Positions 16,777 through 25,640 of a stretch of DNA of 44,621 nt are shown piece by piece. The stretch's first letter is position 1; each line of letters begins with the position of its first letter. Under the pieces are notes generated by a model, which saw only the letters and a program-made list of their open reading frames with translations, ran no database searches and had not been told where the DNA came from. Source of the stretch: an uncultured Porphyromonadaceae bacterium (GTDB taxonomy: Bacteria > Bacteroidota > Bacteroidia > Bacteroidales > Muribaculaceae); contig CAMEGQ010000009.1 in assembly GCA_945916235.1 (NCBI GenBank), positions 1 to 44,621 on the forward strand, in the 5' to 3' direction. The translations under genes and the position numbers were made by a program.

Positions 16777-16788
16777 TACTTTAAAGTA
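16777..16788. promoter_or_regulatory. Palindrome before the WYL regulator
   Basis: TACTTTAAAGTA is a perfect 12-base palindrome ending five bases before the ATG of the WYL gene. Its place suggests an operator for autoregulation (inference). Confidence 0.4.
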
Positions 16789-16793
16789 ATCAA

Positions 16794-17687
16794 ATGGCAA
16801 AAGACACCCTCAGCCGCTATGTATGGATTGTGGATACAATCCGCCGGTACGGCCGCATCTCGCGTCGCGAACTCAACGAATGCTGGGCCCGGTCGCGCTT
16901 CGCCAACGGCGAGACGGAGATACCACGCCGCACATTTTTCAACTATCGAATCGCTATTGAGGATATCTTTTCGGTGAGCATTGAGTGCGATCCCTCCACC
17001 TATGAATACTATCTGGTAGAGCCTGAGCGTCACGATATTACGGAATGGCTGCTCAACTCGTCGGCTACCAGCGGAGTGCTTCAGGGCTCTCACGACATGG
17101 CCTCGCGCATCATGCTTGAGGATGTGCCTTCGGCGCGTGAACATCTTGCCTCCATGATTGAGGCCATACGCCAGAACAAAGTCGTCACCTTTGATTACCA
17201 CCCCTATTCGCGCTCTCAGCCTACCCGCGGCGTGTCAATCGAGCCGTATTTCCTGCGAATCCACCGCCAGCTCTGGTATGTCACCGGCCGCAACATCAGC
17301 GAAAACAAGATCAAGACCTATTCGCTTGACCGCATTCAGAATCTGACGCTCCAGCCGACTACGTTCACCCCTCCTGAAGATGTGGATCCGAAGCATTATT
17401 TCCACGATTCGTTCGGCATAATGGTCAATCAGTCAGAGCCTAAGGATGTACGGCTACGCGTGGAATCGCGTATAGCCAAGTATTTGCGCGCTCTGCCGCT
17501 GCATCATTCCCAGCAGGAGATGGTGGGCGACGGATACTCCATCGTAACTCTCCGGCTGAGAATCACTACCGATTTCGTCAAGGAGCTATTGTCGTGGGGA
17601 CCGGCCATCACCGTCGAGGCACCGGCAGAACTCCGCGCCATGGTGGTGGAGCAGCTGAAGGGAGCGTTGAAAAATTACGGGCAATAA
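16794..17687 (+). CDS. WYL domain transcriptional regulator
   Basis: A 297-residue protein with an N-terminal winged-helix-like part (about 1-75; IVDTIRRYGRISRRELNECW looks like a recognition-type helix-turn-helix) and a WYL domain (about 120-230) with RIHRQLWYVTGRN and IKTYSLDRIQNL. A C-terminal WCX-like extension follows. WYL proteins sense small ligands or nucleic acids and often control DNA-damage or defence genes; no defence genes are next to it here. The nearest candidate target is its own promoter, given the palindrome just before the start. Convergent with dnaX. Confidence 0.85.
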   Translation: MAKDTLSRYVWIVDTIRRYGRISRRELNECWARSRFANGETEIPRRTFFNYRIAIEDIFSVSIECDPSTYEYYLVEPERHDITEWLLNSSATSGVLQGSHDMASRIMLEDVPSAREHLASMIEAIRQNKVVTFDYHPYSRSQPTRGVSIEPYFLRIHRQLWYVTGRNISENKIKTYSLDRIQNLTLQPTTFTPPEDVDPKHYFHDSFGIMVNQSEPKDVRLRVESRIAKYLRALPLHHSQQEMVGDGYSIVTLRLRITTDFVKELLSWGPAITVEAPAELRAMVVEQLKGALKNYGQ

Positions 17688-17726
17688 TCAGGATATACGA
17701 TGTAACACCCTGGGCCACCGGGCCAT

Positions 17727-17757
17727 AGCCTGATATTGCAATGGCTGTGGTCAGGCT
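17727..17757. terminator. Hairpin between the WYL gene and dnaX
   Basis: AGCCTGA (17727-17733) pairs with TCAGGCT (17751-17757) around a 17-base loop, directly abutting the dnaX stop. There is little T tract on either strand, so termination strength is doubtful. Confidence 0.35.
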
Positions 17758-19584
17758 TTACGTCAGGGTGAGCTTCAGCGACTGGATGAATTCGGCCGCT
17801 GCGGGAGTGCGCTCTACAAGAGCGCGCAGGGCTTCCGAGTCGGTCATGCCGGTGGCGATGAGGGTATGCTCGTCTACCTCGATGGTAAAGTTGATGTAAT
17901 CGTTATGGCAGGCCGAACGCAGAGCCTGAAGCAGGCCGGCGCGGCACTCCTCGAGTTTGCCTACCTGAACGGCATTGATTACCACCACTTTAAAGTTCTC
18001 GCGATCCTGCGGATCAATCTGCGGCTTGTGGGCGCGCATGGTGTTGTACAGCGGATGGTCGCGATTGTTGGCCTCCATGAAGCCATCCCAGGCTGTGAGC
18101 AGCTGCTCGGCCGTGAAGGGGGAGCGGCGACGCAGAGCGTTAGCTCCCGAGGCGGCCTGAGCTTCCTCGGGTTTGGCCTCAAAGGCCGAGGTGAGCGACA
18201 CATGGCGTCGCCGTGCGGCTCCCGGAGCTGCCGCATGGGCTGCGGACGCAGCCGCAGAGGCGCCTGAGGGCGCAGCCGGAGCTTGCGCGTATGAAGCTCT
18301 CTGAGCTGCGGATTGCGCCGGAGATGGCGCGGAGGGCGCCTGAGGCCTCTGTGCTGAGGGCGCAGGCGACTGGTTGGAGTGAGAGGGGGCGGCCGCGGCC
18401 TGAGCTGCAGGGGCTGCCTGCAGGCTCGGGTCGATTTCTATTTTTCTAAGAGCCTGCCCTTCCCCGTGGCCGTCAGAGATGGGGGAAGGGCAGGTTAGTT
18501 GGCACAGTCGGATGAGCAGAAGCTCCACGAGGAAGGTCTTGCTCGCTGCCTGGCGGTATTCCATATCGGCCGAATTGCAGAGGCTCATGGCCTGATAGAA
18601 GAATTCGGGAGTGAGCTGCGCAGCTGTCTGAGCCATCTGAGCCTTGACTGTATCGTCCGTGTCGAGCAGCGCCAGCGTCTGCGGGTCGCGGGCCAGCATC
18701 AGGTCGCGCAGGTATTGGGCCAGTCCCGTCACGAAGAAGTGGGAGTCGAATCCGCGGTCGCGTATCTCCTTGTAGATGGTCAGGGCGGCGCCGACATTCT
18801 CTGTGCGGAAGGCTTCGAAAAGGCGGGCGTAGTAGCTCTCGTCCAGCACGTTAAGATTGTCGATGGCGCTCTGGTAGGTGATGTTGCCGCGCGAGGATGC
18901 GGCCACCTGGTCGAAAATCGAGAGCGCGTCGCGCATGGCGCCGTCGGCACGCTGTGCGATTACGTTCAGGGCCGAGCGCTCAGCTTTAATCCCTTCCTGC
19001 TCAGCTACATATGTCAGATGGTCGATGATGTCCGAAATCGTGATGCGGTTGAAATCGTAGATCTGGCAACGGCTGAGGATGGTGGGGATGATCTTGTGCT
19101 TCTCGGTGGTGGCGAGGATGAAGATCACATACGACGGCGGCTCCTCCAGGGTCTTGAGGAAAGCGTTGAAGGCCGCAGAGGTGAGCATGTGGACCTCGTC
19201 GATGATAAACACGCGGTAGCGCCCTTCGTTTGGCGGGATGCGCACCTGGTCAGCGAGCTCGCGGATGTCGTTGACCGAGTTGTTGGAGGCGGCGTCAAGC
19301 TCGAGAATGTTGAGTGAGCGGCCTTCGTTGAACATCCGGCAGGAATGGCACTCGTTGCACGGGTCGCCGTCCGGCGTGGGATGCTCGCAGTTGATTGTTT
19401 TGGCGAAAATACGCGCAGTCGACGTCTTGCCGACGCCACGGCCGCCGCAGAAGAGGTAGGCATGGGCCAGGCGGTTGGTGGCGATGGCGTTGCGCAGCGT
19501 GGCCGTAAGGGCCTTCTGCCCCACTACTGAGGCGAAGGTCGACGGGCGGTATTTTCGCGCGGAAACGATATATTTTTCTTCCAT
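17758..19584 (-). CDS. dnaX: DNA polymerase III subunit gamma/tau
   Basis: Clamp-loader ATPase of the replisome. The 608 residues start with the AAA+ domain: Walker A GGRGVGKT at 47-54, four zinc-binding Cys at 66, 76, 79 and 82, DEVHML near 128, and the sensor/SRC region LSRCQIYDFNRI. Domains II and III reach about 370. A linker of about 100 residues rich in Ala, Pro, Ser and Gln follows, then a tau-specific C-terminal domain (about 490-608). No obvious slippery A-rich frameshift signal is seen, so gamma need not be made. A short leader separates it from the next upstream gene. Confidence 0.96.
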   Translation of the reverse strand: MEEKYIVSARKYRPSTFASVVGQKALTATLRNAIATNRLAHAYLFCGGRGVGKTSTARIFAKTINCEHPTPDGDPCNECHSCRMFNEGRSLNILELDAASNNSVNDIRELADQVRIPPNEGRYRVFIIDEVHMLTSAAFNAFLKTLEEPPSYVIFILATTEKHKIIPTILSRCQIYDFNRITISDIIDHLTYVAEQEGIKAERSALNVIAQRADGAMRDALSIFDQVAASSRGNITYQSAIDNLNVLDESYYARLFEAFRTENVGAALTIYKEIRDRGFDSHFFVTGLAQYLRDLMLARDPQTLALLDTDDTVKAQMAQTAAQLTPEFFYQAMSLCNSADMEYRQAASKTFLVELLLIRLCQLTCPSPISDGHGEGQALRKIEIDPSLQAAPAAQAAAAPSHSNQSPAPSAQRPQAPSAPSPAQSAAQRASYAQAPAAPSGASAAASAAHAAAPGAARRRHVSLTSAFEAKPEEAQAASGANALRRRSPFTAEQLLTAWDGFMEANNRDHPLYNTMRAHKPQIDPQDRENFKVVVINAVQVGKLEECRAGLLQALRSACHNDYINFTIEVDEHTLIATGMTDSEALRALVERTPAAAEFIQSLKLTLT

Positions 19585-19749
19585 CGGGTAGAGAAATGTG
19601 TTCAGGATTGCGGCTCGCGGCTACGGGCGAAGCCACAGAGCGAAGTTACGAAATCCGCAGCGAAATTCCTAATGTAGTTTTGCTTTCGTTGGGCACGGCT
19701 GCCCGGGCGGAAGGCCTCACCGGCAGATGCTCTCATTGTCGCTACGGAC

Positions 19750-20862
19750 TCAGCGGCAGATGGCATCGGCGGCGGCTTGGGGAGCGATGCGCGAACCAAG
19801 GAGTGTGCGCATACGGGCGTAGGCCCTGAGCTGCTCGTCGTGGCCGGGCTGACCGGGCAGCAGGCGCTGAAGCTCGACGGCGATGGCCTGAGGTGTGCAG
19901 AGATGCTGTAGCAGCTCTTTGGCCACCTCTTCGCCAGCGATAAGGTTGGGAAGCGACACGAACGGGATGGTCAGCACGCGCTTCATGATTTCGTAGGTGA
20001 GGCGGGTGCCGTTGCCGCGATAGCAGATCACCTGCGGAGTGCCCAGCAGAGCGGTCTCCAGCGTGGCTGTGCCTGAGGTGACTATGGCCAGCGAGGCGTG
20101 GTGAACCAGCTCGAATGTGGCGCAGTCGACGATGGGGAGGGTGGTCAGGTCGCGGTAAAATTTGCGTGTAATGCCCGGCGCACCGGCTACAACGGGCTGA
20201 AAATCCGGGAATTGCTCGGCTGCCGCTTCCATAAGCGGCAGATTGTTGCGTATCTCCGACTGGCGCGAGCCCGGCACTATGGCCAGGATGGGCTTGGTGG
20301 CGTTCAGGCGCCATTGCCCGATGAATTCATCTCTCGTTCCGAGCTGGGCGACCTTCCGGTCGACTTCCTCTACCGAGGGATTGCCCACATACTCCACCTC
20401 TACGCCGCGCGAGCGAAACCATTCCTCCTCAAAGGGGAGGATGGAGAGAATTTTGGTGCAATATTTGCGCAATTGCTTGACTCTCCATTCTTTCCATGCC
20501 CACACTTTCGGCGCGATATAGTAATACACCGGTATCCCGAGGCCTGAGGCGTATTTGGCCAGCTTGAGGTTGAAGCCGGGATAGTCCACAAGTATCAGGG
20601 CGTCGGGCTTTTCACGGCTGATAGCCTCCTTGGCCGTGCGCAGGTTGCGCATGATCTGCCCCAGATGGATGATCACCTGAGTATAACCCATAAAGGCCAT
20701 GTCGCGGTAGTGGATAAGCGGGGCTGATCCGGCGGCGGCTGCCATTTCGTCGCCGCCGAGGAAGGTGATTTCGGCCTGTGGGTCGCGTTGGCGCAGAGCC
20801 TCGATGAGGCGGCCGGCGTGGAGATCGCCCGAAGCTTCACCGGCAGAGATGAAATATCGCAT
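19750..20862 (-). CDS. lpxB: Lipid-A-disaccharide synthase
   Basis: Glycosyltransferase (GT19) joining UDP-diacylglucosamine and lipid X in lipid A synthesis, at the inner membrane. From the ATG at 20862 the protein has 370 residues, beginning MRYFISAGEASGDLHAGRLI, which is the family hallmark. Further motifs are LVDYPGFNLKLAKYA, YYIAPKVWAWKEWRV, FEEEWFRSRGVEVEYVGNP, VPGSRQSEI and TSGTATLETALLG. A longer in-frame reading to 21090 would overlap the upstream lipoprotein gene and is rejected. The start lies 19 bases after that gene, so they form one unit. Confidence 0.96.
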   Translation of the reverse strand: MRYFISAGEASGDLHAGRLIEALRQRDPQAEITFLGGDEMAAAAGSAPLIHYRDMAFMGYTQVIIHLGQIMRNLRTAKEAISREKPDALILVDYPGFNLKLAKYASGLGIPVYYYIAPKVWAWKEWRVKQLRKYCTKILSILPFEEEWFRSRGVEVEYVGNPSVEEVDRKVAQLGTRDEFIGQWRLNATKPILAIVPGSRQSEIRNNLPLMEAAAEQFPDFQPVVAGAPGITRKFYRDLTTLPIVDCATFELVHHASLAIVTSGTATLETALLGTPQVICYRGNGTRLTYEIMKRVLTIPFVSLPNLIAGEEVAKELLQHLCTPQAIAVELQRLLPGQPGHDEQLRAYARMRTLLGSRIAPQAAADAICR

Positions 20863-20881
20863 GATGCTGTTGGTTAGAGGG

Positions 20882-22312
20882 TTATTCAGCGGCAACCTCG
20901 TAGGCTCCGAGCGAGGGGGTGGAGTGGCGCGGAGTGCCGTAACGATCCACGGTTGACAGCGGCGAGAGCAGGTCGGCAAATCCGGCGTCGATGGCCGGAG
21001 AGGTGGGCCGCAGACGGTAGTCGAAGTGATAGTCCTCACGGACAGTGAAATACATCGGGTCGGCGTCCCAGATGCAGTCGGTGAATTCATCGTCGTTCGA
21101 TCCTGCCGATTTCAGCAGGCAGCGGCGAAGCCTTACCTGGGTGCCTTTCAGGTCGCCGTGGTTCAGTTCGGTGCCGAGGCCGTATATAATGCTGTTGGTG
21201 AACTCCGCCTGCATGTAGGGGAGGGCGGCATCGTCGCCTTCGAGTGTGGTCTTGTCGGCGCTGAGGTGGTCGAGCCAGACGGCGGGGCCGCCGATGGCTG
21301 TGAAGAGGTAATAGTTGGCAAAGGTGCACGAGGCGAAGTTGTGGCGCCCGCCGACCAGGCCGACTATCCCCATGGAGGCGTCGGAAAATTCACACCCTGC
21401 GGCCACTACCGAGCTGTGAAGAGCCTGCAGCACATAGCCCTTGGTGTTCCTAACCTGCGAGTTGACGATTGTCAGCGCCGGGGTGGCGTCGCTGTAGGGG
21501 CATCGGTCGAGCGTCAGGCCGTTGGCCGAATTGCGTATCGACGCAAAGGCGATGCGGTTGTTGGTAGATGTGGAGGTAAACTCTATGCCGCGCCATTGGC
21601 CCGACATAATCTCGTAAGGGATCTTGGCCGCCACGTAGCCAAAGCGGTCGCCGGTGAGGCTGACCGGAGCCTCGGCCGTCCCCTCGATGGAGAGCGAACC
21701 GTGGACCACGATGCGTGCGTCGTCGTGGAAGAACAGTTCGGCGCCGGCGGGTATGGTCAGCCGTGCACCTTCTTCCACCACCAGCGAGTCTGTGATCTGG
21801 TACGGGAGTTCGGTGGAGAGTGTCATGTCGGAGGCATACCGGGTGTCGCCTTTCAGACGGCAGACGTCACGCCCGTAGGCCTTTACAGGCATGCGGCGGG
21901 TCACTCCGTTGGTGAGGAATTCGATATGCGCCAGCACGTCGACGGTGGCGTTGCTGCCGTTTTCGGGGAGGGTAGCCTCCACGAAGACGAAAATGGAGTC
22001 GTTCTCGCGTATCTCCACGTTGGAAAATTCGCGGCCCGAGATGCCGTCCACATTGATGCGGAAGATGCTGTTCGGATCGTCAGCGAACGATATATGGCTG
22101 ATATTTATCCCTTTGTCGCTCCGGTTATAGACCGTGAACCGGTGGGTAGGCGAGGGCCCCTGCGTAAAGAGTGTACCCAGCCTCACGGTGTCGGTAGAGA
22201 AAGTGGGCTGGTCGTCGGCCGAGGTGGAGATGTCATCGTTGATACATCCCGTCAGAGCCGTGGCCAGAAGCGCCGCGAGGGCTAAAAGTGTATGTTTTAA
22301 GCGTAAAATCAT
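20882..22312 (-). CDS. Lipoprotein with right-handed beta-helix
   Basis: A 476-residue lipoprotein: the signal peptide ends in the lipobox LTGC with Cys22 as lipidation site, followed by NDD, a charged sequence common in outer-membrane lipoproteins of this phylum. Residues about 40-150 form an Ig-like beta region; from about 180 the pattern of short strands with Asn/Ser turns (GSLSIEGTAEAPVSLTGD, FASIRNSANGLTLDRCPYSD) indicates a parallel beta-helix of the pectate-lyase type. The end SPAIDAG...GAYE resembles choice-of-anchor Q regions. No catalytic function can be assigned. Followed by lpxB after 19 bases. Confidence 0.8.
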   Translation of the reverse strand: MILRLKHTLLALAALLATALTGCINDDISTSADDQPTFSTDTVRLGTLFTQGPSPTHRFTVYNRSDKGINISHISFADDPNSIFRINVDGISGREFSNVEIRENDSIFVFVEATLPENGSNATVDVLAHIEFLTNGVTRRMPVKAYGRDVCRLKGDTRYASDMTLSTELPYQITDSLVVEEGARLTIPAGAELFFHDDARIVVHGSLSIEGTAEAPVSLTGDRFGYVAAKIPYEIMSGQWRGIEFTSTSTNNRIAFASIRNSANGLTLDRCPYSDATPALTIVNSQVRNTKGYVLQALHSSVVAAGCEFSDASMGIVGLVGGRHNFASCTFANYYLFTAIGGPAVWLDHLSADKTTLEGDDAALPYMQAEFTNSIIYGLGTELNHGDLKGTQVRLRRCLLKSAGSNDDEFTDCIWDADPMYFTVREDYHFDYRLRPTSPAIDAGFADLLSPLSTVDRYGTPRHSTPSLGAYEVAAE

Positions 22313-22349
22313 GGTTGGAATCGTTGGAAAGAGTCTAATTTATAACGAG

Positions 22350-22481
22350 ATTTCCACCTGTTTATTGCCCTGTTTATTGCCCGGATGCTCCGCCCGCATC
22401 GCCTCGCCTTTGCAGGCCTGCCATCAAGGAGCCTCGCCCGGCTTGAAAGCGGACTCTCTAAGGCAATAAAAGGCTGGAAAT
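22350..22481. repeat. Imperfect terminal inverted repeats enclosing about 92 bases
   Basis: The left arm 22350-22369 and the reverse complement of the right arm 22462-22481 agree at 17 of 20 positions (shared ends ATTTCCA and TTTATTGCC). The left arm includes part of a 12-base tandem duplication (CCTGTTTATTGC twice, 22357-22380). The layout is like a very small MITE or a long-range RNA stem; no transposase lies nearby. Confidence 0.5.
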
Positions 22482-22504
22482 TCAGTTGTATATATGGTGA
22501 ATTG

Positions 22505-22523
22505 CGGCCGGGCGCTCCGGCCG
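22505..22523 (+). other. GC-rich hairpin in the leader of the BspA-like gene
   Basis: CGGCCGG and CCGGCCG pair around GCGCT, about 35 bases before the ATG. It may affect translation or mRNA stability (inference). Confidence 0.45.
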
Positions 22524-22557
22524 GCGATTTATGTCGAACCATTATTTCTACGGTATA

Positions 22558-24030
22558 ATGAAGAGAATCTTTACTCTGGCAGCTATTGCAGCTGCCGTTG
22601 CAAATATCTTTTCCGCTCAGGCTGAGACGGTTACCATCGAGGCCGGCGGTCTGAAATCCGCTGTTGCGTCTGATCCTGCCGCCGTCACCGCGCTGACCGT
22701 GAACGGCACCATGGACGCTTCCGACTTCGCTTTTATTACTTCGGAGCTGACAGCGCTTAAGACGCTTGACCTTACGGCAGCCGCTCCCGAGGGCGACGCC
22801 ATACCCGAATGTGGCCTTATGGTGGCGTCGCTCGAAGATGTCAAGCTACCCAAGGAACTTAAGACGCTGGGACAGGGCGCTTTAGGCGGTACGGCTATCC
22901 GCACCGTCGAGCTTCCGGCCACTCTGACCACAATAGGCCACGGGGCCTTCGCCGAATGTAAAAACCTCACAGCATTGACCATACCTGCGGGTGTCAGCGA
23001 TCTTGGCGCAGCCTTCGCCGCCGGATGCACGGCTCTTGAGTCGGCTACTGTTGGCGCAGGCGTCGGCATTCTGCCCGACCGCGCCTTCGAGGGGTGCGCT
23101 GCCCTGACATCAGTAAGCCTCCCCAAAACGCTGACAGCCATAGGCGCCGATGCTTTCAGCGGGTGTAAAACTCTGGCCGATGTGACTATGCCCGAATCCC
23201 TGACCTCAATCGGCGACCATGCCTTCTACGGGGCCGGTCTGGTCGGCATCGACCTGACGGGATGCACTCAGCTGACGACCATCGGCGAATGGGCCTTTGC
23301 GAAATGCCCCTACCTGGAGATGGCTTCTATGCCTGCAAATCTGAAGACGCTTGGCCGCGGAGTGTTCTACAACGCCACTTCGATGGCCCTTAGCGCAGTG
23401 CCTGAAGGAGTGGAGACAGTTGGCGATTTCGCCCTTACGGGCGTCGCTGCCGGCGACGACAAGAACGCTCTCACCCTCCCCGAGGGGTTGACCTCGCTGG
23501 GGGCCTATGCGCTGGCCGACTGGAACAATATCGAAGTGCTGACTATCCCACCCACGCTCGAATCCATAGGCGACAAGGCGATGGCCAACTGGACCTCGCT
23601 CAAGCAGATCGACGCTTCCAAGGCTGTGACCATCCCCACCCTTGGCGCCGAGGTGTGGAAAGGCGTGCCTCAGGCCGAGGCCTATCTCGACGTACCGAAA
23701 ACGCTCTTCGAAGGCTTCTCCACAGCCGACCAATGGAAAGAATTCCAGGTGCGTGCCGCATCGTCCGAGCTCACCGAACTGCCGCAGATATCGGGCGCAG
23801 AGGGGCTGAAGGTGCGCTTCCAGCGCCCGCTCATCATCGTGGAGTCGGCAGGCGCACCGATAGCCGGAGTGCAGGTCTATGACATGGCAGGCCGCCTCTT
23901 CTCCTTCCCGCTTAACAACGACGGCACCACAGCCACCGTCGACACGTCGGCCTGGAACGCCCCCACGGTAATCGTGCGCGTAGAGCTCGCCGACCACAGT
24001 GCCGCCGCCATCAAGCTTTCCCTGCGCTAA
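22558..24030 (+). CDS. BspA-type leucine-rich repeat surface protein
   Basis: A secreted 490-residue protein with a signal peptide (KRIFTLAAIAAAVANIFSAQA). Residues about 60-395 are LRR_5 (BspA/TpLRR) repeats of about 23 residues built on patterns such as L-x-x-I-G-x-x-A-F-x-x-C-x-x-L. The last 70 residues (VQVYDMAGRLFSF ... TVIVRVELADHSAAAIKLSL) resemble type IX secretion C-terminal sorting domains: a GxL turn, a W-N-A-P-x-V-I-V-R-V strand and a final basic strand. BspA proteins mediate adhesion in other species; the ligand here is unknown. ATG at 22558 is chosen because it begins the signal peptide. Confidence 0.87.
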   Translation: MKRIFTLAAIAAAVANIFSAQAETVTIEAGGLKSAVASDPAAVTALTVNGTMDASDFAFITSELTALKTLDLTAAAPEGDAIPECGLMVASLEDVKLPKELKTLGQGALGGTAIRTVELPATLTTIGHGAFAECKNLTALTIPAGVSDLGAAFAAGCTALESATVGAGVGILPDRAFEGCAALTSVSLPKTLTAIGADAFSGCKTLADVTMPESLTSIGDHAFYGAGLVGIDLTGCTQLTTIGEWAFAKCPYLEMASMPANLKTLGRGVFYNATSMALSAVPEGVETVGDFALTGVAAGDDKNALTLPEGLTSLGAYALADWNNIEVLTIPPTLESIGDKAMANWTSLKQIDASKAVTIPTLGAEVWKGVPQAEAYLDVPKTLFEGFSTADQWKEFQVRAASSELTELPQISGAEGLKVRFQRPLIIVESAGAPIAGVQVYDMAGRLFSFPLNNDGTTATVDTSAWNAPTVIVRVELADHSAAAIKLSLR

Positions 24031-24072
24031 CGGGTGCCATTACTCTCAAAATTTTACAAAAATCAGAATAAG

Positions 24073-24915
24073 ATGAAAAATTTAAAGTGGGCAGCCATGC
24101 TGACTGCTGCTGTGCTGACCGGGCTTGGATTTACGGCCTGCGGCAACGACGACGACAGCGAAGATGTAACGACGGAAAATGGCGATTTCGGGCCTACGGG
24201 GTCGGTTTCTGCAGTGGATCCTTCCAAGGTGTTCACCTCAGGTGTCCCCGAACAGGCAGGCTCTTATCAGACTGAAGTGGATCAGACGGGTCGCGTGGCT
24301 TCGGTCTCCAGCAGCTATGAGACGATGTCTTTCTCCTATGGCGCAGCCAGCTACAAAGGTCAGACATACGACATGATGATGACGATGACCCAGAATGTCC
24401 GTTACTCAGATGATAACGATGTATTCTACGCCAATCTCAACCCGCAGGGCTTTATTAAATATGTGCTGCAGGTTAAGGACGATGGTGTTGACAAATGGTG
24501 GTTCAGCTACAATGCAGCCGGTCAGCTTATCCGCATGAAGCGCACCGAGGGCGACAATGAAGTGACGACCATCAAATATACCGACGGCGATATCACCAGC
24601 GTCAGCATGACCTCAGATGACTCTGACAACGCTTATACATGCACGATTTCCTATGGCGACGAGCCGATTCTGAACAAGGGCGGCCTGATGCTCTTTGATG
24701 AGACTTTCAGTATCGACATGGACGAGATGTATCCGGCTTATCTGGCCGGGTTGTTAGGCTATGCCACCAAACATCTGCCCGTTAAAAACGTCAGCAGGGA
24801 AGATGGACGCGCCTATACGGAAACATTCGAGTGGACTCTTAATGATAAAGGCCTCCCCACAAGTATGACCGCCAACGACGGCTACGGCTCGCGGATGACG
24901 ACCTTCACATGGTAA
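24073..24915 (+). CDS. DUF4595-like lipoprotein
   Basis: A 280-residue lipoprotein with signal peptide and lipobox FTAC (Cys21) followed by GNDDDSED, an acidic stretch typical of surface-exposed Bacteroidetes lipoproteins. The body has YD-like beta hairpins (WWFSYNAAGQLIRMKRTEGD, TIKYTDGDITSVSM) and ends with YLAGLLGYATKHLPV and a W-x-x-N-x-K-G-L-P-T motif that I associate with DUF4595. Function unknown. It lies 42 bases after the BspA-like gene and before a strong terminator, so the two are probably one unit. Confidence 0.75.
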   Translation: MKNLKWAAMLTAAVLTGLGFTACGNDDDSEDVTTENGDFGPTGSVSAVDPSKVFTSGVPEQAGSYQTEVDQTGRVASVSSSYETMSFSYGAASYKGQTYDMMMTMTQNVRYSDDNDVFYANLNPQGFIKYVLQVKDDGVDKWWFSYNAAGQLIRMKRTEGDNEVTTIKYTDGDITSVSMTSDDSDNAYTCTISYGDEPILNKGGLMLFDETFSIDMDEMYPAYLAGLLGYATKHLPVKNVSREDGRAYTETFEWTLNDKGLPTSMTANDGYGSRMTTFTW

Positions 24916-24938
24916 ATCCATCTCATCTGAAAAATAAG

Positions 24939-24974
24939 GCGCTGCGTCAAAATTCAGAATTTTTGACGCAGCGC
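24939..24974. terminator. Strong bidirectional terminator
   Basis: GCGCTGCGTCAAAA (24939-24952) pairs perfectly with TTTTGACGCAGCGC (24961-24974), and the pairing extends into the loop. It lies between the converging DUF4595-like and rubrerythrin genes and is flanked by AAAATAA on the left and TTTG on the right, so it can serve both. Confidence 0.85.
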
Positions 24975-25014
24975 TTTGTTTGACCTTACTATTTTCCCCG
25001 CGATGGGCTGGAAT

Positions 25015-25557
25015 TTAATAGTTGTGGGGGTAGATTTCGAAGAACGACTGCGCGTGGTGGCAGACGGGGCATACAGCGGGGGCTTTCTTGCCGATGTGGA
25101 TATGTCCGCAGTTGCGGCAATGCCACATGGTGTCGCCGTCGCGTGAGAATACGATGCATTCGTCGATGTTGGCCAGCAGGCGGCGGTAGCGCTCTTCGTG
25201 ATGGCTTTCGATGTCGGCTACCATCGCAAATCGGCGTGCAATTTCTGTAAATCCTTCTTCCTCAGCCTCTTTGGCCATGCGTTTGTACATGTCGCTCCAT
25301 TCGAAGTGCTCCCCTTCGGCTGCATCGAGCAGGTTGGCGTTGGTGTCGGGCATCTCGCCTCCGTGGAGGAATTTGAACCATAGTTTGGCGTGCTCCTTCT
25401 CGTTCTGGGCTGTCTCTTCAAAGATGGCGGCAATCTGTTCGTAGCCGTCTTTGCGGGCCTTGGAGGCGTAGAATGTGTATTTGTTGCGAGCCATCGATTC
25501 GCCTGCGAAGGCTTCCTGCAGGTTGCGTTCGGTTTTTGTGCCTTTAAGATCTTTCAT
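25015..25557 (-). CDS. Rubrerythrin
   Basis: Non-haem di-iron peroxidase that removes hydrogen peroxide in anaerobes. The 180 residues have the ferritin-like four-helix part with the ligand motifs [21 protein letters not shown] and IESHHEERY, and a C-terminal rubredoxin domain with CRNCG and CPVCH as iron ligands. The start at 25557 ([13 protein letters not shown]) is the conserved one; an extension to 25605 is not. It ends at a shared terminator and is divergent from the alpha/beta hydrolase. Confidence 0.96.
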   Translation of the reverse strand: MKDLKGTKTERNLQEAFAGESMARNKYTFYASKARKDGYEQIAAIFEETAQNEKEHAKLWFKFLHGGEMPDTNANLLDAAEGEHFEWSDMYKRMAKEAEEEGFTEIARRFAMVADIESHHEERYRRLLANIDECIVFSRDGDTMWHCRNCGHIHIGKKAPAVCPVCHHAQSFFEIYPHNY

Positions 25558-25591
25558 GACGTAATAATGTGGATAATTTGAATTTGAATCG

Positions 25592-25599
25592 TAAATTTG
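25592..25599 (+). promoter_or_regulatory. -7 element for the alpha/beta hydrolase
   Basis: TAAATTTG is a perfect -7 match, about 42 bases before the ATG at 25641. The -33 is poor. Confidence 0.4.
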
Positions 25600-25640
25600 T
25601 AACAAATTCTCACACTTAAACGTTCAACACCTTCGGCCGC

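Larger units (their letters stand above)
22313..22557. other. Divergent intergenic region with repeats
   Basis: Between the lipoprotein (minus) and the BspA-like gene (plus) no gene is seen. It contains a 12-base tandem duplication, a 20-base imperfect inverted repeat and a GC-rich hairpin, which are listed separately. Confidence 0.7.

Noticed and set aside
17758-19584. Programmed frameshift in dnaX giving a gamma subunit
   Set aside because: No A-rich slippery heptamer with a following stem was seen; the tau frame runs through without break.
20863-21090. N-terminal extension of LpxB
   Set aside because: It would overlap the upstream lipoprotein coding sequence by about 210 bases and adds no conserved residues; the MRYFISAGEASGD start is the family start.
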